Shown here one piece after another: positions 1 through 6,323 of a DNA stretch of 35,364 nt. The notes beneath the pieces are model-generated. The model did not search any database. It saw only the letters and a list, made by a program, of their open reading frames with translations, and was not told where the DNA came from. Position 1 is the first letter of the stretch. The number at the start of each line of letters is the position of its first letter. The translations under genes and the position numbers were made by a program. The DNA lies in NCBI GenBank assembly GCA_026414265.1, contig JAOAJI010000012.1, positions 1 to 35,364 on the forward strand, read 5' to 3'. This DNA comes from Microcaldota archaeon. GTDB taxonomy: Archaea; Micrarchaeota; Micrarchaeia; Anstonellales; SKW190.

Positions 1-213
1 TAGTATAGAAGTTATCAACTTATAGAAATTAGTCAATGGATCAAATCCATAGGCCAGAAATATTAATAACAAACCGAACGCAATACTAAGAACCAATAAA
101 AAACCCAAAAATTCTTCAGCGTATAGATTAAAACCTGCCCTTTGTAATTTTGAATCTATCTTTTTTATGTATTTTCTTGGAAAGATTCTTCCAATAAAAT
201 CGAATATAAACAT
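1..213 (-). CDS. TadC/GspF-like pilus assembly membrane protein, N-terminal part (cut by window edge)
   Basis: The reading frame opens at the ATG read from 213 and is still open at base 1, giving 71 residues of a longer protein. It starts MFIFDFIGRIFPRKYIKKI, then has an amphipathic stretch (DSKLQRAGFNLYAEEF) and a hydrophobic segment at about residues 37-55 (FLGFLLVLSIAFGLLLIFLA). A short N-terminal domain with a 'L..AG' motif before the first membrane helix is typical of GspF/TadB/TadC inner-membrane platform proteins of type II secretion, Tad and archaellum systems. It lies 16 bp after the other TadC-like gene, with a good Shine-Dalgarno between them, so it is probably the second of a pair of platform proteins driven by the ATPase of the same operon. 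Only the N-terminus is visible, so the family call rests partly on context. Confidence 0.7.
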   Translation of the reverse strand, partial: MFIFDFIGRIFPRKYIKKIDSKLQRAGFNLYAEEFLGFLLVLSIAFGLLLIFLAYGFDPLTNFYKLITSIL

Positions 214-217
214 TATT

Positions 218-223
218 TCACCT
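218..223 (-). promoter_or_regulatory. Shine-Dalgarno of the second TadC-like gene
   Basis: AGGTGA on the minus strand lies 4 nt before the ATG read from 213. It is complementary to the archaeal 16S 3' end (GAUCACCUCC) and fixes that start codon. Confidence 0.7.
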
Positions 224-229
224 GCTCTT

Positions 230-1048
230 CTAAATAACTCTTGGCCTTTGATTCTTCATAACATTCAAAAATATGTACTGGAATAAAGCAATTATAATGA
301 AAAATACTAATAAAGTCAATTCATTCAACTTAATGATACCTCCTATTAAAGTAGATATAACTATTGCAAACGCAACTGAAATTGCAGGAAATATAATACC
401 CAATATCAAGAAACCTAAGACTATCGGAGTTAGTTTTTGACCATATTCTTTTACTTCTAATTCCATGTCCTTGGCTATTTCATCAACTATTGCTTGGCAT
501 GCAGCAGTAACTTCGCTTCCAAACAATAACGAGTTGACTAGTTGCATGAGCATTCTTCTCAGACTTGTAGACGGAGTTTGCTCAGCAACTTGTTTCATGG
601 CTGTATGTAATGGTGTTCCTATGCTAACTAAGTCAACTATCTTTTTCATCTCTTTGCTGAGTTCGCCATAGCCTTTGGTTAATCCACCTATAGCCACGAA
701 TAATGGTACGCCTGATTTGAGTGAAATAAGTAAATGTTTACCTGCAAATAATAATTCGTTATCTATTTCCTTTGCTCTTTTCTTAGCAATTACGTAAGGA
801 TAATTAATAAATAGATATAATCCAAAAAAGTAAAATACAACAAACAAAGGTAGCAGTATTATATCTATTTTTCTTAAAAAAGCCAAAAACACAATTAATG
901 TTAATGCTATAGCAAGAAATATTGCGGAAAATAGACTTCTTTGAATATGTTGCTCCAAAGAAATTTTCATGTCAGCCTGAATTAAGTACGGTTGTATGTG
1001 TTTAAAATTTTTAGCTAATATGTTAGCAATTGCCATTTTTTCACTCAT
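230..1048 (-). CDS. TadC-type (type II secretion F family) membrane platform protein
   Basis: This 272-residue protein has membrane helices at about residues 38-57 and 63-85, a cytoplasmic loop of about 110 residues, and a C-terminal pair of helices (about 208-236 and 242-262). The loop carries GspF-domain signatures: ELLFAGKHLLISLKSGVPL, then GELSKEM.KIV..VS.G.PL..A, then SLRRMLMQLVNSLLFGSEV. Members anchor the assembly ATPase to the membrane and support the pilus or secretion pseudopilus. It follows the Asn/Gln-rich gene and precedes another F-family gene, as in archaeal Tad-like clusters with paired TadB/TadC proteins. Two ATGs are possible: at 1048, or four codons later at 1036 with a weak GAGTGA ahead of it. 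I keep the longer form. Family confident; the exact system (adhesion pilus or secretion) is unknown. Confidence 0.85.
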   Translation of the reverse strand: MSEKMAIANILAKNFKHIQPYLIQADMKISLEQHIQRSLFSAIFLAIALTLIVFLAFLRKIDIILLPLFVVFYFFGLYLFINYPYVIAKKRAKEIDNELLFAGKHLLISLKSGVPLFVAIGGLTKGYGELSKEMKKIVDLVSIGTPLHTAMKQVAEQTPSTSLRRMLMQLVNSLLFGSEVTAACQAIVDEIAKDMELEVKEYGQKLTPIVLGFLILGIIFPAISVAFAIVISTLIGGIIKLNELTLLVFFIIIALFQYIFLNVMKNQRPRVI

Positions 1049-1105
1049 TATAAATATTAATTGCTATTTTTAAAATACCTTCTTTTCTAATGGCAACTCA
1101 CTTTT

Positions 1106-2404
1106 TCAATTACTTCCTTTTAGTTTCTTTAACTCTAATTCATACGCTAATTCTCTTACTCTTTGTCTAAATTCATCTGCATCTATTCTCCCTTCACCAA
1201 GGTCGGTATACAACTTAAAATCGTAGTTCATAGCAATAGCTAATAACTCTCCATCTGATAATGAATTAATTTTGTTTCGGATTTGTAGTTCATCCATTTT
1301 ACTATCTTTTTTTAAGTCCGTAGCCTCTGATTGAGTCCGATTACCGATTGTTTCTGGCCATTTATCTTTTATATTAATTTGTTCACTAACATTAGAACTA
1401 CCTTTTTCGATCATCTTTTCTGTTCGTGATACTTTTTGCAGTTCCGTTTCTGCAATTTGTACTTTTTTAATTGTTTCTTTAGACTTATCCTGTGCATTTG
1501 TATGTGTCTGTGACGCTGAAACATCATTTAACTTAATATTTGAGGAAAACAAAGAAAAAGAATTATCTCTTTTTACAGTTTTAGATGATTGAAGATTTTT
1601 ATTAATATTTTCACTTTGCGATTGTGTTTTGTGTGAAATATCTAACACTGAAAGAAGTTTATACGAAAAATTAGCTAAAATACTTTTTTTCCCTGAATCT
1701 GCTTGTTTGTTTACATTGATACTAGTATCTCCATCTTCATGTTTTGGTTGAACTTGACTGATAGATAGGTCATAACTCTTTGCCTGCTGGTATAAATTCT
1801 TAAACTCTCTTACTTCTTTTTCATTTTTTAATGATAATTCATCTAACATCAGTTCTTTTTCTTGCTCTTTTTCTATTACTCTATTTGGTTTTTGTTGTTG
1901 TTGACTTTCTTTCATTACTTGCTCTAACAATTCATTTACAACATCTGTGTTGTTATTATTGTCACTACTCTGATTTATTTCTCTTACTTGAGTTAGATTC
2001 TCACTCTCAGTAGCTATTTTCTGCTGCTGCAAAGGCTCAATATGAACAGATGGATTAGAAACAGAATAATTAGAGCTTTGTAGTTTTACATTTTCAATTT
2101 TTAAACCACCTATATCTTTGTCCTTTTTGAAAACTTGCTGGATTCCTGAAAAAGATTTGTGGTCTATTTTGCCACGTGTATGTAGAGGTATGTCTTCAAA
2201 CGCCTGCGCTGTTTTTACTACTGTCTGATAATCTATGTTTTCAACAATCATGAAAATCTTGCTTTTGTTACTTCTTTGTACGACCTTGTCCTTAACGTTT
2301 TTTTCTCTTTTTGAATTCAATAATACTTGCTCTGCTTCTCTTATCAAATTTTTCATATTAGATACTTCTTCAATATGAATATTTGATGCCATTTTATCAG
2401 CCAT
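1106..2404 (-). CDS. Asn/Gln/Ser/Lys-rich low-complexity protein in the Tad-like operon
   Basis: I do not recognise this 432-residue protein. A short N-terminal helix (residues about 10-35) is followed by 'KIFMIVENIDYQTVVKTAQAFEDI', which could be a small folded element. About 300 residues of polar low-complexity sequence come next, with QQQ, QQQQ and NNNN runs and no membrane segment. The C-terminus (about 380-428) is more conventional: SLSDGELLAIAMNYDFKLY then an amphipathic helix RIDADEFRQRVRELAYELEL. The gene sits 18 bp after the ATPase gene and 57 bp before the TadC-like gene on the same strand, so it is probably a co-transcribed cytoplasmic accessory of the pilus-like machine. A flexible adaptor or scaffold is inference. 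The ATG at 2404 follows GGGTTAG, a moderate Shine-Dalgarno. Confidence 0.7.
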   Translation of the reverse strand: MADKMASNIHIEEVSNMKNLIREAEQVLLNSKREKNVKDKVVQRSNKSKIFMIVENIDYQTVVKTAQAFEDIPLHTRGKIDHKSFSGIQQVFKKDKDIGGLKIENVKLQSSNYSVSNPSVHIEPLQQQKIATESENLTQVREINQSSDNNNNTDVVNELLEQVMKESQQQQKPNRVIEKEQEKELMLDELSLKNEKEVREFKNLYQQAKSYDLSISQVQPKHEDGDTSINVNKQADSGKKSILANFSYKLLSVLDISHKTQSQSENINKNLQSSKTVKRDNSFSLFSSNIKLNDVSASQTHTNAQDKSKETIKKVQIAETELQKVSRTEKMIEKGSSNVSEQINIKDKWPETIGNRTQSEATDLKKDSKMDELQIRNKINSLSDGELLAIAMNYDFKLYTDLGEGRIDADEFRQRVRELAYELELKKLKGSN

Positions 2405-2422
2405 AGTTATCTAACCCGAACA

Positions 2423-3913
2423 TCATTCAAAATTAAAATTTTCGTTATTTTTTGCCATTTTAACTATTTTTTCACTATCCATGTAATATTCTGATATTAT
2501 TTTCCCAACTTCGTTTACGCCTGTTATTCCTTTTTTAACCATCCATTCAAGTATTTGTTTTTTATCATTAACGTCTTCATAAAATTCTTTCTCAGTTAAA
2601 CCTGCGTACAAATTTAATCTCTCTAAAATTGTTTTAGGTTCGCTTATTTTTTCTAATTTATCCGATTTATAATTCCATCTATAAATTACGTGCTCTCTGC
2701 AATCTTCGCCTATTTCTGCCAATTCCAATGTCCTTCTTATACCTAGTCTCCTATGTCTGAACTGTACAACTATACCACCTATGGCAGACATGACGTTTTT
2801 TGGGATATCTATAGGAGGGTTAGTAAACCTTGAAACCATCTCTGCTGCATTGTCAGCATGAAAAGTACCATAAACACTGTGACCAGTATGCATTGCTTCA
2901 AAAAGAATCTCTGCCTCTCTCTTTCTTCTAATTTCACCCACTATTATTCTATCAGGCCTCATTCTCAAAGAATTAACTAATAAATCAAGCATTGTTATTT
3001 CTCCTTTTCCTTCAATGTTTGCTTCCCTAGTAACTAAAGGAACAACGTGTAGAAAACTCGGTAATGTTAGTTCTCTTGTGTCTTCAATAGTCACTATCCT
3101 CTGATTTGGAGGAATAAAAGCTGCAACTGCATTCAAAAAGCTTGTTTTCCCAGAACCTGTCCCTCCTGAAACTATTATACTCAATTCGTTTTGAACCATC
3201 AGCCAAATAATGGCAGCCACATCAGAAGAAATTGTTTTACTGTTTAATAGAACTGGCATTGTCCATGGATTTTTCGAAAATTTTCTTATTGTTATAGTAT
3301 TACCGTCATTTGAAATGGGGCTCAATGTAGCATTTACTCTGTCACCAGAAGGCAAATGTGCATCCATTAATGGATTCAATACACTTATTTGTTTTCCTAC
3401 CCTTCTACCTATCATAGCAGCGTAGTCGTAAATAGTTTGCTCGTCTTTAACATAAACGTTTGTTTTGCACCAGCCAAACTTTTTGTGATAGACCATAACT
3501 GGCTTTTCTGCGTTATTAATCACAACCTCTTCAAGATGCTCGTCCTGTAATAAAAACTCAATATCACCCATACCAAGTGTGTCATTCAATATGTAAACAA
3601 CCATGAATCTTAGGTCATCGTCCTTAACGTTAGGCAGTTTTTGCTTTATCAAATAAGCTGCTGCAATTGAAAATTTTTCTTCGAGTTTCTTGTAGCTCTT
3701 AGTATCAAGCAAATCAGTTATCGATAACTTCATTTTAGACAATAGTTCTGTCTTAATAGTTGATAATAATATTTTTGTACCTTCCCCTATGTCTGGAAAC
3801 TGGACTTCATAAATAGGAACGTATTCGTTTATACTTCTATAAATGCTTACTGTCAAAGCAACTCCTTTTTTTGTGATTTCGTAGGTAGTTAAATATTGAT
3901 TAGCTTCATTCAT
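2423..3913 (-). CDS. TadA/GspE/VirB11-family secretion or pilus assembly ATPase
   Basis: This 496-residue hexameric ATPase powers assembly of a type IV pilus-like or Tad-like structure at the cytoplasmic membrane. The N-terminal domain (about 1-215) carries the family motif 'PLMDAHLPSGDRVNA' (181-195). The C-terminal RecA-like domain has Walker A GGTGSGKT (250-257), the Asp box TIEDTRE (275-281), Walker B RIIVGE (322-327) and the His box HTGH...TFHAD (342-354), so all catalytic elements are present. Length is normal for archaeal TadA/GspE proteins. The ATG at 3913 is preceded by GGTG at 6 nt, and an ATAAATATATATG TATA-like tract lies about 25-35 nt upstream. It heads an operon running to the left edge with the Asn-rich protein and two TadC-like platform proteins. 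No pilin or prepilin peptidase is in view, so whether the product is a pilus or a secretion system is undecided. Confidence 0.93.
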   Translation of the reverse strand: MNEANQYLTTYEITKKGVALTVSIYRSINEYVPIYEVQFPDIGEGTKILLSTIKTELLSKMKLSITDLLDTKSYKKLEEKFSIAAAYLIKQKLPNVKDDDLRFMVVYILNDTLGMGDIEFLLQDEHLEEVVINNAEKPVMVYHKKFGWCKTNVYVKDEQTIYDYAAMIGRRVGKQISVLNPLMDAHLPSGDRVNATLSPISNDGNTITIRKFSKNPWTMPVLLNSKTISSDVAAIIWLMVQNELSIIVSGGTGSGKTSFLNAVAAFIPPNQRIVTIEDTRELTLPSFLHVVPLVTREANIEGKGEITMLDLLVNSLRMRPDRIIVGEIRRKREAEILFEAMHTGHSVYGTFHADNAAEMVSRFTNPPIDIPKNVMSAIGGIVVQFRHRRLGIRRTLELAEIGEDCREHVIYRWNYKSDKLEKISEPKTILERLNLYAGLTEKEFYEDVNDKKQILEWMVKKGITGVNEVGKIISEYYMDSEKIVKMAKNNENFNFE

Positions 3914-4003
3914 TTAAACACCAGTTACACAGACCACATATATATTTATCATAGAATATAAATAATATTAGTTTTTCAATTTAATTACATGTAATACCAT
4001 ACA

Positions 4004-5353
4004 ATGAAAAAAATCATTAGTACTTGTGCAATGCTTACCAAATTTAATAATAGATTATCTCTTGTATGTCCCACTATTGATTTACTTGATTATGAAATTT
4101 TAGTTGATAATACAAATTACTTGTTAAATAAATTTATGTTCTACGAAATTGAAATCAATGATGAAGATAAAAAACTATCCATAATCTCATCTTCTGACAT
4201 TCATGAAGATGTAATAAACAATTTAATTCAGAAAATTAATATCAACATGTATTACAAAAAAGATTTATTTATCAGATTTAACACAGAATACGAAGAACAA
4301 CTTTTTCTTAATATAATTTCCTTCTCCAAAACCCTCATCTTAGAATTACTTAAAAACCCACAAGCGGTAATAAGATTTAACAAAGATGCTGACGGAATTT
4401 CAGGATGTTATGCATTTTCGGTTCTCCCATACATAAAATTAGAACATAAATCACCTATATATGGCTTTGAACATGCTACTAAAGACATTTTAACACTAAA
4501 AAATTATGATAAAAAAGTAGTTATATTGATAGACTTTGGATCTAATGAAGAATCACTAGATGCATTAATGTGCTTAAAAGAGAATAACGTTAATACATTT
4601 GTTATTGACCATCACCCTGTTTATGAAGAAACAAAAAAATATTGCACTTTGTTGAATTCATATGAATTCTCCAAGAATTCTGATATAACATCAGGTTACC
4701 TTTGTTCTCATAGTGCATTTTTACTCAATTTGATACCTCATGACTTAACAAAAAAATTAGCTTACATATCTTTTGCAGGTGACAAAAGTAAGTTCTTAAA
4801 TTTAGTTTCTAGTCAAGAAAAAGAGAATTATGTAAAAATAGCGGAAAGCATAGACTTTATAGCTACGTACCATGATTCTAAAGATAATATTTATTTACAA
4901 ACTATGCTAGGAAAACTTATTCATGACAAAGAATTTCTATTTGAGACTATATCAAACCTGAATGAAGAAAACGAGTTAATGAAAGAAAGCATCCTGAAAT
5001 ACCAAAAAATTAGATACAGTAAAAATTCCGTAATTAAACTAGTTTATCTAAATCTGCAAAAGTTCCAACAGTTTAAAAGCAAAAGCAAAATATGCAATAT
5101 CGCAATGGACCTCCATGAAACTGAAAAAGTGCCTTTTGCGATTGTTGCATATAGTAAAGAAAAAATTCTATTGAGAATAAACTCACAAGCCTATGAACTT
5201 GGATACAATACAGAAGAAATAATAGAAAAATTAAAATCCGCAGACCTACTAAATGCCGGAGGTGGGCACAAAGTGGCTGCAAGTATTAGCTTCAAAAAAC
5301 AAGATTTTAATATCATAATGAGAGAATTAGAGGACTACTTTGATCAACAATAA
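4004..5353 (+). CDS. DHH-DHHA1 family phosphoesterase (RecJ/NrnA-like), variant motif I
   Basis: This 449-residue protein has an unassigned N-terminal domain of about 115 residues, then a DHH domain: motif I FNKDADGISG (125-134), motif II ILIDFGS (174-180) and motif III VIDHHP (200-205). A C-terminal DHHA1 domain carries GGGHKVAAS (419-427). The superfamily uses Mn/Mg-bound aspartates to cleave phosphodiesters in single-stranded DNA, short RNAs or cyclic dinucleotides. Motif I normally reads H-x-D-x-D-G; here the histidine is replaced by Asn126 while both aspartates remain, which may change metal coordination or substrate. A second DHH-DHHA1 gene at 30319-31656 keeps the histidine. The gene is divergent from the pilus ATPase, with an A/T-rich tract (ATATAAATAATAT) around 3956-3968 as likely promoter and no clear Shine-Dalgarno. 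The substrate cannot be told from sequence. Confidence 0.85.
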   Translation: MKKIISTCAMLTKFNNRLSLVCPTIDLLDYEILVDNTNYLLNKFMFYEIEINDEDKKLSIISSSDIHEDVINNLIQKININMYYKKDLFIRFNTEYEEQLFLNIISFSKTLILELLKNPQAVIRFNKDADGISGCYAFSVLPYIKLEHKSPIYGFEHATKDILTLKNYDKKVVILIDFGSNEESLDALMCLKENNVNTFVIDHHPVYEETKKYCTLLNSYEFSKNSDITSGYLCSHSAFLLNLIPHDLTKKLAYISFAGDKSKFLNLVSSQEKENYVKIAESIDFIATYHDSKDNIYLQTMLGKLIHDKEFLFETISNLNEENELMKESILKYQKIRYSKNSVIKLVYLNLQKFQQFKSKSKICNIAMDLHETEKVPFAIVAYSKEKILLRINSQAYELGYNTEEIIEKLKSADLLNAGGGHKVAASISFKKQDFNIIMRELEDYFDQQ

Positions 5354-5366
5354 CTTGGTATTTGCT

Positions 5367-5987
5367 CTAACTAAAGTAACCTTCTACTAAGCCACTGTCC
5401 TTCACGATTATTCCATATTCATCTTCTGCCACAATATTTATGTTATACCTGTAAAAGTTCCCTATTGCAGAACTACAAATTTGATTTTGATTTTGACTTC
5501 TTATAGTACCTATTATTGTAATTTCTCTGCCATTAGGTAATGATATCTTATTATGTCCCACCAAAACTACATTTCCCGTATCGTCTCTAACAGAAAATTC
5601 TTTTAGACTATCAAGATAACAGTCACTCTTCGCACTCAAATATTGGAATAAGATTGACCCGCGATTAACATCACTTAAGTAAACAACTAAATTTTTTCCT
5701 GCTCTGTTTTGCAAAGTTATTATTACATGTGCTTCATAATATCCAGTTGTACCTGAAGATATGCTAACCCTTAACGGGACTATGTACTTAAATCCCCTAA
5801 TATTTGTTTTAGAAGTGAATAATGTCTCAGCCAAATAAATTACGGATAATATGGAAGAAAACACAGCTATTATCAAGAATATGTAGATTATCCTAATTTT
5901 TACTTTTGATTGATGATCGTCTCTGTTAAAGCCTATATCATCATCTTCTTTTAATTCAATGTCATACTCGAAAGGCTTACGTAACAT
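5367..5987 (-). CDS. Single-pass membrane-anchored extracytoplasmic protein of unknown function
   Basis: I do not recognise this 206-residue protein. An acidic N-terminal tail (residues 1-30, with ELKEDDDIG) is followed by one strong membrane segment at about 33-52 (IIYIFLIIAVFSSILSVIYL). The rest (55-206) is beta-rich, with patterns such as YYEAHVIITLQNRAGKNLVVYLSDV and GREITIIGTIRS. That topology suggests an exported Ig-like or pseudopilin-like beta domain held by an N-terminal anchor. Two cysteines (in SDCYL and QICSSA) could form a disulfide. It ends 13 bp from the convergent DHH gene and is preceded by tRNA-Trp on the same strand. Its nearness to the Tad-like operon hints at a surface role, but that is only context. 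Confidence 0.65.
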   Translation of the reverse strand: MLRKPFEYDIELKEDDDIGFNRDDHQSKVKIRIIYIFLIIAVFSSILSVIYLAETLFTSKTNIRGFKYIVPLRVSISSGTTGYYEAHVIITLQNRAGKNLVVYLSDVNRGSILFQYLSAKSDCYLDSLKEFSVRDDTGNVVLVGHNKISLPNGREITIIGTIRSQNQNQICSSAIGNFYRYNINIVAEDEYGIIVKDSGLVEGYFS

Positions 5988-6090
5988 GAAAAATCAGCGC
6001 CATCTGTCTTACCAATTAATTTTCTCAATTCGTATTTATTATTTCTTATGTTTTTGTTCACAAAAAACTGAATTTTAACTATGGCTATAT

Positions 6091-6209
6091 TGGGGCCACA
6101 GGGATTTGAACCCTGACATGCTGGTTTATTCTTCTAAATGACCTTTGTATTATAGATAGCCCATTTAGAACCTGGAGCCAGCCACGCTACCTGGTTACAT
6201 CATGGCCCC
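6091..6209 (-). tRNA. tRNA-Trp (CCA anticodon) with a 46-nt intron
   Basis: On the minus strand the acceptor stem GGGGCCA pairs with UGGCCCC, discriminator A is at 6091, and no CCA end is encoded. The D arm is AUGU/GCGU around AACCAGGUA. The anticodon stem is GCUGG/CCAGC, with loop CUCCAGA once the intron is removed, giving anticodon CCA for tryptophan (6173-6175). The T arm is CAGGG-UUCAAAU-CCCUG. The mature length is 73 nt. The intron sits at the canonical position 37/38. Every stem closes by Watson-Crick or GU pairing, so the assignment is firm. It lies between the membrane-anchored protein and the HD-domain gene. Confidence 0.95.
6126..6171 (-). other. tRNA-Trp intron at position 37/38
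   Basis: The 46-nt intron contains a perfect 9-bp stem, UUCUAAAUG paired with CAUUUAGAA. The stem brings the two splice sites together, as expected for a bulge-helix-bulge substrate of archaeal tRNA endonuclease. In many euryarchaea the tRNA-Trp intron is long and doubles as a box C/D guide RNA. This one is short and shows neither a RUGAUGA box C nor a CUGA box D, so it looks like a plain spliceable intron. The boundaries are set by restoring a 7-nt anticodon loop. Confidence 0.85.
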
Positions 6210-6222
6210 TTTATAGAAAGAT

Positions 6223-6240
6223 GTATAATATAATAGAATT
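6223..6240 (-). promoter_or_regulatory. TATA-like tract upstream of tRNA-Trp
   Basis: The minus strand reads AATTCTATTATATTATAC, about 15-30 nt upstream of the tRNA 5' end, roughly where an archaeal TATA box should sit. Base composition is A/T-rich throughout, so this is suggestive only. Confidence 0.35.
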
Positions 6241-6323
6241 AAAGTTAATATCTTTCTAATTTAAAAATAAACCATTGACTCTATTAACTATTTTTAAAGA
6301 AGAAATAAAAACCTTATCAAAAA

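Noticed and set aside
6050-6068. TTTTTGT-TC-ACAAAAA palindrome downstream of tRNA-Trp, considered as a terminator.
   Set aside because: The stem is almost all A-T, no T-run follows on the tRNA's strand, and archaeal termination does not need hairpins; it is likely chance in A/T-rich DNA.
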